From Pomphorhynchus laevis (Eukaryota; Acanthocephala; Palaeacanthocephala; Echinorhynchida; Pomphorhynchidae), in contig WNNJ02002192.1 of the NCBI GenBank assembly GCA_012934845.2, positions 1 through 64,000 of the forward strand: a stretch of 64,000 bases of DNA, given 5' to 3'. Below, piece by piece: positions 56,070 through 64,000 of the stretch; within the stretch, counting starts at the first letter, position 1; the number at the start of each line of letters is the position of its first letter. The notes under the pieces are model-generated. The model worked only from the letters and a program-made list of their open reading frames with translations. It searched no databases and was not told the DNA's origin. Both the position numbers and the translations under genes were made by a program.

Positions 56070-57185
56070 CTATAGACCACATCGCAAACAGATCCAGAAC
56101 GAGTAGTCTGCTTGTACTGATGTCATGCCTATTGAAGTCAAACGATCGCTATAACTCATCATTTTACATCCTCGAACGAGCTTGCTGCCACGATGTAGAA
56201 TTCTCTCCAAATCCATCATTTCACCTCTTGTAGAAGGGAATGATGCCTGGATAGCATATTCGATATGGTGACGAACAAGCGCATTATATAGCCGAGCAAA
56301 ACACTGAAGAGATATTGACAAGAAACAAGTTTTAGTTAGATAAATCATCTTCCTTACTGAACAACAACGTCTTCCAGTATCTATTCTAGTTTTAAGTGAC
56401 GATTGCATAACTATGCCAAGATCACGAACCTGATAGGTCGAAATGATACTATATGTCCCGACACTATACAAGGAAGACACATTGGACCTGCCGAGACGAA
56501 TGTGTGAGCACTTAGAAATGTTTAACAATACCCCAGTATTAACACTCCATGTATAAACCCTGTCAATGTCACGCTGTAAGCGGATATGGTCATCTGCAGA
56601 TATGACCTCACACCAGATTTTGATGTCGTCAGCAAAGGCTAAACACGGACAATGGAGCTGTGTGAGTAAACTGTTCATGAGCATGTTAAACAATAAAGGT
56701 CCAAGTACAGAACCCTGAGGAACTCCAGACGTAATTAAATGTGGTGAGGATAGGGTACTACCAACTCGTACTCTGAAAGATCTGTTAGATAGAAAATCTC
56801 TAATCCATCCTATAACTGAGCTATTAATAACATAGCTGGCCACTGTTTGAATGATGATACTATGGGGAACACGATCAAACACACGACTAAAATCGAACAG
56901 AATAACGTTAACTGCCTTCCCTTGAGACATAGATTCAATCCAGGCCTCACGGGCAGACAAAAGGTTGGTAAGGCAAGAACGTCCTTTTCTGAAGCCATGT
57001 TGCATAAAGCTATGCTGACCTGATATGCTGAAGTGTCTGAATATATGCTCGTGGATGATCCTTTCCAGTACCTTACCCAAATGACTTGTAAGACTTATAG
57101 CTCGATAGTTGTCTGCTATCCTCGGGTCACCCTTTTTGAATACCGGCACCACTATCGCACTCTTCCATTCAGACGGTACCTTCAT
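56070..57185 (-). CDS. LINE-E reverse transcriptase
   Basis: 371 codons with VPSEWKSAIVVPVFKKGDPR, DNYRAISLTSHLGKVLERII, FMQHGFRKGRSCLTNL, ILFDFSRVFDRVPHS, SGVPQGSVLGPLLFNML and CLAFADDIKIWCEV. The catalytic box is FADD. The N-terminal fingers lie in the preceding frame (57190-57462, with SSGPDDIHPHLLR). The C-terminus (55801-56082) has RKLWNALPHDIMTASSLSQ. Confidence 0.8.
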   Translation of the reverse strand: MKVPSEWKSAIVVPVFKKGDPRIADNYRAISLTSHLGKVLERIIHEHIFRHFSISGQHSFMQHGFRKGRSCLTNLLSAREAWIESMSQGKAVNVILFDFSRVFDRVPHSIIIQTVASYVINSSVIGWIRDFLSNRSFRVRVGSTLSSPHLITSGVPQGSVLGPLLFNMLMNSLLTQLHCPCLAFADDIKIWCEVISADDHIRLQRDIDRVYTWSVNTGVLLNISKCSHIRLGRSNVSSLYSVGTYSIISTYQVRDLGIVMQSSLKTRIDTGRRCCSVRKMIYLTKTCFLSISLQCFARLYNALVRHHIEYAIQASFPSTRGEMMDLERILHRGSKLVRGCKMMSYSDRLTSIGMTSVQADYSFWICLRCGL

Positions 57186-57462
57186 GCTATCAGAGATGCC
57201 TGAAACAAGCTAGTGACCGAAGGAGCCAAATGTTGACTCGAACCCTGAGTAGATGCGGATGAATATCATCAGGACCTGAAGAAGATGAAGACGACAAATG
57301 TGATAACCTCCAAGCCACATCATCCACATTGGATACAATGGGAGCACTAATGCATGTAGGAAAACTGACTGACTGAACACATAATGCTATGGTCGAACTA
57401 GCATTATGTAGATCAAATGCATTAGCAAACTCATTAGCAACGTCAGAAGGGGAATCAAGCAA

Positions 57463-58725
57463 CTAACCGTTTGATGATAATCTAGTGATTGCACAATAAG
57501 TACGCGTACTTTGACGAACATATGACCAAAAGCATTTGGGCGAGCTATTTAAAGATTGCACAATTTGGTCCTCATACTCCATAAGTTTCTTAATTCTGAG
57601 GCGTTTATATGCATTGCTAGCAAGTTTGAATTGAGCAATCAAATTACCTTTGTGTCTACACTTTCTGAACAAAGCGTTGCGTCTTTTGAGAGCTTCACGT
57701 GGACTACTGTCAAACCACGGAGGCTTCTTATGATCAGTTTTACGTATTAATCTACGAGGAGCAAAATAATCAGATATACGAATTAGTAAATCTCGAATGA
57801 AATGCCAACCTTCCTGGCTTCCACCATCACAACACTCAAAGTTCAACGAGGACACAAACTGTTGTAACATCTCAACATCAACATGATGCCATGATCTCTT
57901 CGTCAATGAAGGTTCGGCATCGATTGCAAGAATATCTGAATGTATAGTCAGCTTAAACACCAACACACAGTGATCACTTCCTCCTATTGGAGAATTATGG
58001 GATAGGTCACATATCTGACCATCTCTTTGAGAAAATACAAGATCAAGTATAGAACGTACGCTATCAGTGCCAAATCTAGTAGAAGCAGATACATGCTGAA
58101 TGAGTAATTGATCACATACCAAGAACTCTCATAGATTCTTATCCTCACTGAAACAGTTACCAATAATACTGTTGCCATCTTGATCAATCACCAGGGTCGG
58201 TAGATTAAAATTACCAACTAAGATGAACGAGTGATCACGCCTACTACAAGCTCTAGATAAAACATGCATCAGCTCATCATCTATAATGGCTGATTTGGGT
58301 GTTCGATAAATAACACCCAATGAAACGTGGAGGATAACAAGATCAACTATTAAGCACTCACAAGTTCCTGCTCCATTTGAGTATCTTACTATATTGCTAA
58401 TAACGTTCCTATCCTTAACATAAAGTGCTACTCCTCCATTCCTCTTAGGAGGGCATCTATCTGAACGTAATAATTGATAACCTGGAATAGATACTACGTT
58501 ATCAAGAATGGCATCGTGTAACCACGTCTCAGAAATGGGCAACACGTCTGTATGCATAGAATACGTCCAAACTCTAACGTCATCAAGATTCGAAATTAAA
58601 CTACGAATATTAGTGTAGCCAATGATAGGAGCACGTTGGGACGTGCAACCCCGAGAATGCACATCAGCATTCGGAATCAAACAATCGAAACAAATGAGAT
58701 CGCCCTCGTTACGAGTGGACGCCAA
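57463..58725 (-). pseudogene. LINE-E ORF2 endonuclease
   Basis: Two frames. One has IGYTNIRSLISNLDDV, LPISETWLHD, GGVALYVKD, GVIYRTPKS and ILVGNFNLP. The next has SILDLVFSQRDG and SPIGGSDHCVLVFKL with the terminal SDH. The GDFN box reads GNFN here. Confidence 0.75.
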
Positions 58726-59768
58726 GGCACAAACGGCTTTTTCCGGACAACTCGAAAATCCAGAATAACTAGGTTATTTTCTCCCTTCAAAATGCGACGA
58801 TTCAACTCAATCCTAGCTTTCCTCATCATGCTTCTTTCCTCCATCGAATAATCAGGACGGATACGAACTTTATCACCACGCAATTTGTTCGAAACAGACA
58901 TCACGAATCTATCATGTTCATTAGTTTCAAATACCACCTTTAACAATCTCGGGAAATCCAACCGCTTACCTAAACGATATAGACTAAGCACATTATTTTG
59001 TCTGACATAGTCGCGGCTCTTGCCTGCGCATATCTGAGTTAATACGGAATGTACATGGTCTAAATCCGCGTCCATTTCTCTGCGTGGTGTATGATGATGG
59101 AGCCTCAGGCACATTCTGAAGGATTAGGCATCGATTTCGCGAGGCGCTACGCGCTTTACCCGATTGATTCGCTTTTTTGGTTTACCAGTCATAATGTGAC
59201 TTGAACTAAAATTGTGAGGATTACAAATATGCGATGAACTTTACTCTTCCCAATCATTGCAACTGTTTGTCATCAAATCTCCAGACACTTTGCGATCATC
59301 AGCAACAGCAAGTGCAACCAACTCACGACTTGTCGCCACTACTTGATTTCCAGATGTTTTTGCTGTTGATTGTGAGTCCGGTTCTATGGAACGCGTGCTA
59401 TTTGAGAAACTGGCAGTAGAACCAACAATTGATTCGGATTGATCACGCAGTTTTTTGTTTTGGACTAAATGAGTATCCAGAGAATAAGCGGGGTGAGCTT
59501 TGGTTTTCACGGAGATCGTAGAGCGGCAAGGGCGAATCCCATCACTGAATTCTTTGACATCTGGAAAAGTCAATTCTTGGCCTGAGGGGCTATTGCTGGA
59601 GATGCTCTGGTAAACCTCTTCGGTCACTGTACCGCATATGCGTAAGTGCTTACTGCCCCTTGTCCAGATGTGAATCGACCTAGCCTGTTCGCTAGTATCT
59701 CTCGACCAATTGATAGGTGTACATAATGTACACCTATCAATTAGGTGGAGTATCAATGAATACTCCAC
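58677..59768 (-). pseudogene. LINE-E ORF1 (partial)
   Basis: 59768-59241 has the tail of the first module and a Ser/Thr-rich linker. 59114-58677 has NVLSLYRLGKRLDF, PRLLKVVFETNEHDRF and RPDYSMEERSMMRKARIEL, the second RNA-binding module. A frame break separates the two. Confidence 0.7.
59708..59768. repeat. two adjacent hairpins at the LINE-E 5' junction
   Basis: Arm 59708-59724 is the exact complement of 59726-59742 (17 bases, 1-base spacer). Next to it 59745-59753 pairs with 59760-59768 (9 bases). They lie exactly at the point where homology to ORF1 ends. Confidence 0.93.
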
Positions 59769-59770
59769 TT

Positions 59771-61040
59771 GCTAGATCAACTTGTGCAATACCATTTATG
59801 CATAAGACATTGTAAAAATAAATATTTATAATTTGTGTTCATGGTAATTAAGCCGTTTGATTAATAATAGTTTAAATGTCTCCTCGCCTATTGTATTATT
59901 CATAAAGTGCCAATATATCATCGTAACAGCTATTTTTATTGTTTTACTGGTAAATGCAGGAAATGTAACATTGATTGACATTCTAATTTTTATCTTGTCG
60001 ATTTATGGCATTGATCAGTAAACAAAAAATACCCATTGAACTAAATTTAAAGATTAATCGAATTTAGTTTCTAACTTTGATTATTCTTGAAATATTTTTA
60101 TAAAGAATGGTAAGTCTGTTTTTTATGTCTGCATTAGGCAATCTGAACTGATCATATTTTATTATAGTAGAGGACATTTCAGTATATATTAAACATTTTA
60201 GTATTTCCCAACTAGAAAAACTTGGAGAGAATTTGATTATTTCTCCTTTTCAAAAACAAAATAAAATCATTAACATAATAATTTCTGATATATTGTAATC
60301 CGTCTTAAGGAGTAAAGGAACGTATTTTTAAGTTCCTTTACTCCTCCTCCAAGGAACTTAAGGAATAAGTTATTTACTTATTTAATGATGAAATATTTAC
60401 TTATGATCAAATAAGTTGATAAAACAACTTGTGTTCATTTCCTCTGAATGGTCGATAAATAGAATAGATGCTAGAGTTAGTCAACACGAATATAATAATG
60501 TTAGACGTTTTCAGTCGTCGGTTGCTGGGAAAACCTCTTGCGCATTAAAAACGCTGTATAATGTGCTTTTATTTTATTGCTATTATTTGTCTCGACCAAG
60601 ATTAATTGTTTCTTTTTACTTATTTTGGCATGAAACGTATTGCGTTTTCATTCGTTACATAACGCTATATCTTGATAAATGTGGAATACCAAGAAGGAAG
60701 AGTAATTTTTGACTATATCGTACCTATTTCAAAAGATAATATTGTGTAGGTTCTTTAATGAAGTAGATTACGATCCCAAACAACATTTGTAAGACTTTAT
60801 AATACGAAAACCTACCCAAGTTAAAATAGTACACGCGAATCTTATTTTTGAAAAATCGCACAACAACCGAATCGTATAATCAAGTCTAACGATTTGAAAA
60901 ATATTTTCGCATTTTTTGCCTTGATATTTTATCGATTATAAATACAATAAATACAAGGTAAAGCATATAATTAATATTTAATTGAAGCTAGAGTAGCCTG
61001 AGTATCTTATGAAGGAATTCTATCTATAAATTCACTGCTT
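59771..61040. other. AT-rich gap without a recognised gene
   Basis: One perfect 14-base inverted repeat is at 60308-60321 and 60332-60345 (arms AGGAGTAAAGGAAC and its complement). A 98-codon open stretch at 60416-60712 shows no motif. Confidence 0.45.
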
Positions 61041-61260
61041 AGTGAATTTATCTAAATCGAGTTAATAAATCATATCTGCTAACAAAGTCTATGTATTTCA
61101 TATTTATAAATTAAAATTAATGCTAAATAAAATTTAAATAATTAAATAAGAAATGATAATTATAAATAATTATTATATAATATTTGCATAATTTATATCA
61201 AGTTAAAATTTAAAATTGAAATTTTAAATAAAAATTATTATTTTTTGAATTGATTCATAC
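61041..61260 (-). mobile_element. inverted PLE terminal segment upstream of copy A
   Basis: Read on the minus strand this matches 62080-62320: AATTTTAACTTGATATAA, TTTAGCATTA and the end motif ACATAGACTTTGTTAGC. It gives copy A inverted ends, as known for some Penelope elements. Confidence 0.68.
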
Positions 61261-61424
61261 ATTACAGACGACGCATCAAAATAATGATTTAAGTTTATGA
61301 TAGATATATCTATTGCAATTGCATTTAGTTATGATTCAAATGTTCATTTCTTTTTATATTTTGTACTTTTTAATAAAAAAAATCGGGCTTTTTATTTTTT
61401 TTTAATTTTTTAAACTTTATCATG

Positions 61425-61905
61425 AAATATGTTTCGATACATTGATGATATATGCGTATTTAATTCTAGCAATTTTTATTCAACAAGCGAACAAATTTAT
61501 CCAGGTAGCCTCATTCTTAATAAAACCTATATTAATGATAAAGAAGATATATATTTAGATATGAGCATTAAATTAACATCAATTAAAACTACTTTTAATT
61601 TATATCGTAAATATGACATTTAAATTTACAAGAAACATATTTTTGCATGAGCATTCATGCAATACCATATAATATAAAATATAATACATTAAATAATGAA
61701 ATTTTAAGAATTGCAACAATATGTAATGATATTGGTTTTTTTCAAAATCATTTAAATAATTTAATAGATACATATTTTAAACTAGGTTACTATAAAAATA
61801 ACATCAAGCAGAAAATAGTAAAATATATAAATCAACACAATAATATTAAAAATAAATTTAAAATCATTAGCGGAAAATTTTTACGGGTGGATAATAAATA
61901 ATATA
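61425..61905 (+). pseudogene. PLE reverse transcriptase, catalytic box to C-terminus
   Basis: 61429-61623 reads MFRYIDDICVFNSSNF, IYPGSLILNKTY and IYLDMSIKL, the Penelope RT signature with YIDD and the IYP block. A second frame, 61647-61901, continues with LRIATICNDIGFFQNHLNNL and YKNNIKQKIVKYINQ. There is one frame break near 61620-61650. The sequence upstream is not RT. It is very rich in Lys, Asn and Ile. Confidence 0.8.
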
Positions 61906-61939
61906 CTTTGTATTAGAATATAATACTAGATAATTAAAT

Positions 61940-62040
61940 TTCATCAGAGGAAATACATTATCAGCACATGTTTGACCCCGTTGTTATGTTGGGTCGATGA
62001 ATAGGGGCCTAAACCCGATAACATAGCAGTTCCTCCTGAT
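61940..62040 (+). ncRNA. conserved structured RNA motif of PLE copy A
   Basis: The outer stem is ATCAGAGGAA (61943-61952) with TTCCTCCTGAT (62030-62040), one bulged base. Hairpin GACCC (61974-61978) with GGGTC (61991-61995). Its loop TTGTTATGTT (61981-61990) pairs with AACATAGCAG (62020-62029), which would make a pseudoknot. GGG...CCC between them may form another short stem. Confidence 0.62.
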
Positions 62041-62320
62041 ATCCTCTAATCCTTATTCTGATACAACGTCTGCTATTTATTAGTCAATTTATAAAATTGA
62101 ATTTTCTTTTAAATTTCAATTTTTAATTTTAACTTGATATAAGTTATAAATTCTTATAACAATTATTTATAGTTATATATTATCTAATTATTAAATTTTG
62201 ATTTATTTATTTAGCATTATTATTTATTTATTTTTATTTATTTTTTAATTTTACTTATATTAAATACACAGACTCAGTTAGCTGATTTGATTGATTCTTT
62301 CACAAAAATCCGGTTCGAGA

Positions 62321-63054
62321 AAAGAGGATTAACATTAATTCCTAAAAATATTGATGGAATAATATTTGACTAAATAATTGCTTAAATCGTAGAAACATAT
62401 GATGTTTAAATCATATTCTTTAACAATGAATGAATTTCACTTATTTGCAGTGAATGGTTGTAAATAATATACATTCATTGTCTATAAAAACAAAAAGTCT
62501 TGAACACTAGCAATTTATATTCAGGTGTCAAAACGCATAATCCTTAATGTGTGTAAAAGTGTGTCGACGACCTACATTTGTTATCTTTTACATTTCGATA
62601 TCTTCTAGCACATCATTAAAAATATTTTTAATTATATAAAAACTTTGATCATATATCGATATAGAATTTTTTATCATAAATATAATGATTAAAATATCTA
62701 TCTTACTAGTAAGGCTAACAAAAGATAGCCAAATATAAAAGATAAGGAATTTATTCCGTCGATCTTGTTCCAAAAATAAAATTATAAATTATTTTAAAGG
62801 ATTTTAAATTGCCCAATTTATCAGTTCTCTTCCAAAATATCTATCAAATGACTTTGATATTATTTCTAAATGATTTATAACTTCACACAGTTGAAATTAA
62901 AGACTCATATTCATATACCATTTCTTCAATTGATGGATAATTTGAAAGTTTTCAGCTTTTAAATCTTCGTCACCAGAGATATAATTTTTCTTTGACAACA
63001 TTTAACGTTTCACAATATTTTAATGTATTTATTTTTCCATTGCATAGAACCACA
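62321..63054. other. AT-rich gap without a recognised gene
   Basis: A 61-codon minus-strand stretch at 62588-62773 has no family motif. Nothing else is seen. Confidence 0.4.
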
Positions 63055-63720
63055 CATCATTCATACAGCTAAAAATTTTGCTCAACTGAGCCAGGATTTG
63101 GTTGAATTTTTTGATTCCATTTATTTGGGAATATCATAGTCACTTCCCCTTTTACAAAGCTATGACACGACTTCTTGGAATTCAAAGAAGCGCGTTAAAG
63201 ATCTTCCTTGTGACAGGCAGCGGGCTTCCACATGAAAAAGCAAAACTGAATGCTCACTTCCAAAATCTTGACAAATCGATTTTAAGTGGCGATGGTTCAG
63301 AGCAGAACTCATAATCCAGTTGATGATCTTCACAGAAGAATCAAGACAATTTTCAACTTTGAAGGCAATTTTTATGACGCAAAATCATCCCAACGAATAA
63401 AACATTGGGTATCTTGCAAGTTCGGAATCTCTTGCTTTAACACAATAAAATATCCTGAATTATTTCCCAGCATAGCATGGCCACCTTGGGTACACAAAGA
63501 ACCAATAATTTCGATATTACGGTAACGTTTCGCAAAAAAATCATACATTATAAGACATTTTTTGGTTCTCTTCAGATCTTCAAGAATAGGAAATATTCAT
63601 TAAGGCACATTGTGAACATACCTCACCAATGCAATGAGTCGACGCCAGTTTTCAACATAGGTTGTTTCGTTCAACTGCAGATAGCTTTTAATGGAAAAGC
63701 GTTGACATATGCGATTAATT
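63055..63720 (-). pseudogene. hAT transposase fragment of the ZBED5/FAM200 type, decayed
   Basis: On the minus strand, in changing frames, it reads CTQGGHAMLGNNSGYFIVLK (family CTDGAAAMxGxxxGF), CFIRWDDFAS-KLPSKL (family CFIHRxALASKxLP) and SVKIINWIMSSALNHRHLK (family VKIVNFIKSRPLN). The most telling block is GSEHSVLLFHVEARCLSQGR (family LLxHTEVRWLSRGK). Several stops and frame changes show it is dead. No terminal repeats were seen around it. The Asp of CTDG is Gln here. Confidence 0.72.
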
Positions 63721-64000
63721 GATCAAAACTTAAATCTTTTAAGTAATTCGGCTATGTATTAGTGATCATTATTTATGAGTTAATTGGTAGCATAATCACT
63801 AATTATTGATATTGTAATTAATGATGGAGCTAATTAGTGATGCTCACTAATTAGTGATTTAGTGGATATTATTCGAGAAGGTCACTAAATTTAGATCGTT
63901 TTAACTTCTTTACCCAAAACAGGTTTTGCCATTTCTAATACACATGGCTTTAGGACCTGTTCTACAATCTATGGGCATCTTGGCTTTGCCTACTTTGCAC
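63721..64000. other. end of window, short AATTAGTGA repeats
   Basis: ACTAATTAGTGA-like strings occur several times at 63795-63865 and can pair with each other. No gene is seen. Confidence 0.45.

Larger units (their letters stand above)
55715..59770 (-). mobile_element. LINE-E, CR1/L2-like, minus strand, 5'-truncated
   Basis: It reads from 59770 down: the end of the first ORF1 module (SIHIWTRGSKHLRICG), a linker, the second module (58677-59114), APE endonuclease (58129-58725 and 57463-58122), RT (56070-57185), the C-terminus (55801-56082) and a tail with TATATAATAATGAAG near 55720. It is related to LINE-C but clearly a different family. LINE-C shows that upstream ORF1 sequence is missing here. 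The copy has several frame breaks. Confidence 0.85.
61425..62320 (+). mobile_element. Penelope-like element 3' part (copy A)
   Basis: It starts at the RT catalytic box and runs through the RT C-terminus, the conserved fold (61940-62040) and the AT-rich terminus ending ACACAGACTCAGTTAGC near 62280. It is 5'-truncated right at motif C. Together with 61041-61260 it forms a unit of about 1.3 kb with inverted ends. Confidence 0.78.

Noticed and set aside
63795-63865. AATTAGTGA repeats as an operator or MITE
   Set aside because: Strings are short and AT-rich. I cannot separate them from chance without a genome search.
1-64000. tRNA or rRNA genes, CRISPR arrays, bacterial operons
   Set aside because: I saw no cloverleaf with TTCGA arm and matching acceptor, no rRNA core strings, no spaced direct-repeat array and no prokaryotic gene layout.

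Overview
The window looks like nuclear DNA from an invertebrate animal. It is strongly AT-rich and carries one host gene split by GT-AG introns. Most of the rest is retroelements: several LINE families, Penelope-like elements (PLEs), one short LTR element, and remains of hAT-type DNA transposons. I cannot name the phylum from the sequence. Flatworm, nematode or arthropod-like lineages would all fit.

Positions 1-23127 hold one plus-strand host gene. It can be read as 28 exons whose splice phases join into one open frame of about 1038 codons. The protein matches SMG5, a nonsense-mediated mRNA decay factor, from the N-terminal 14-3-3-like domain to a C-terminal PIN domain. Its introns are either about 50-80 bases or above about 500 bases. 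The long ones hold an (AT)n tract, PLE pieces, a 99-base near-perfect palindrome inside a larger inverted repeat with hammerhead-like letters, and a hAT-type terminus.

Positions 23128-31830 start with a 96-base direct repeat. A PLE with an N-terminal GIY-YIG nuclease (Naiad-like) follows at about 24290-26230. Next is a young 2.25 kb Ty3/gypsy-type LTR element (26369-28615) sitting inside an (AT)n tract, with two 255-base LTRs that look identical. A LINE 3' fragment and a second PLE piece come after it.

Positions 31830-47030 are LINE on LINE. A CR1-like family (LINE-A) occurs as a nearly full minus copy inside a plus copy, plus three 5'-truncated plus copies. A Jockey/I-like family (LINE-B) occurs as two head-to-head copies. 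An 18-unit, 13-base minisatellite lies at the 5' end of the full LINE-A copy. A foldback element lies at 47043-47230.

Positions 48000-59770 hold three more LINEs: LINE-C (plus, ORF1 and ORF2), LINE-D (plus, RT with a Cys/His tail) and LINE-E (minus, related to LINE-C and converging on LINE-D). Positions 61041-62320 hold another PLE copy flanked by inverted ends. Positions 63055-63720 hold a decayed hAT transposase of the ZBED5/FAM200 type.

The signal I rate highest is a conserved RNA-like fold of about 100 bases in the 3' part of three PLE copies (16415-16520 minus, 29336-29435, 61940-62040). It has two stems with compensatory base changes and a possible pseudoknot.
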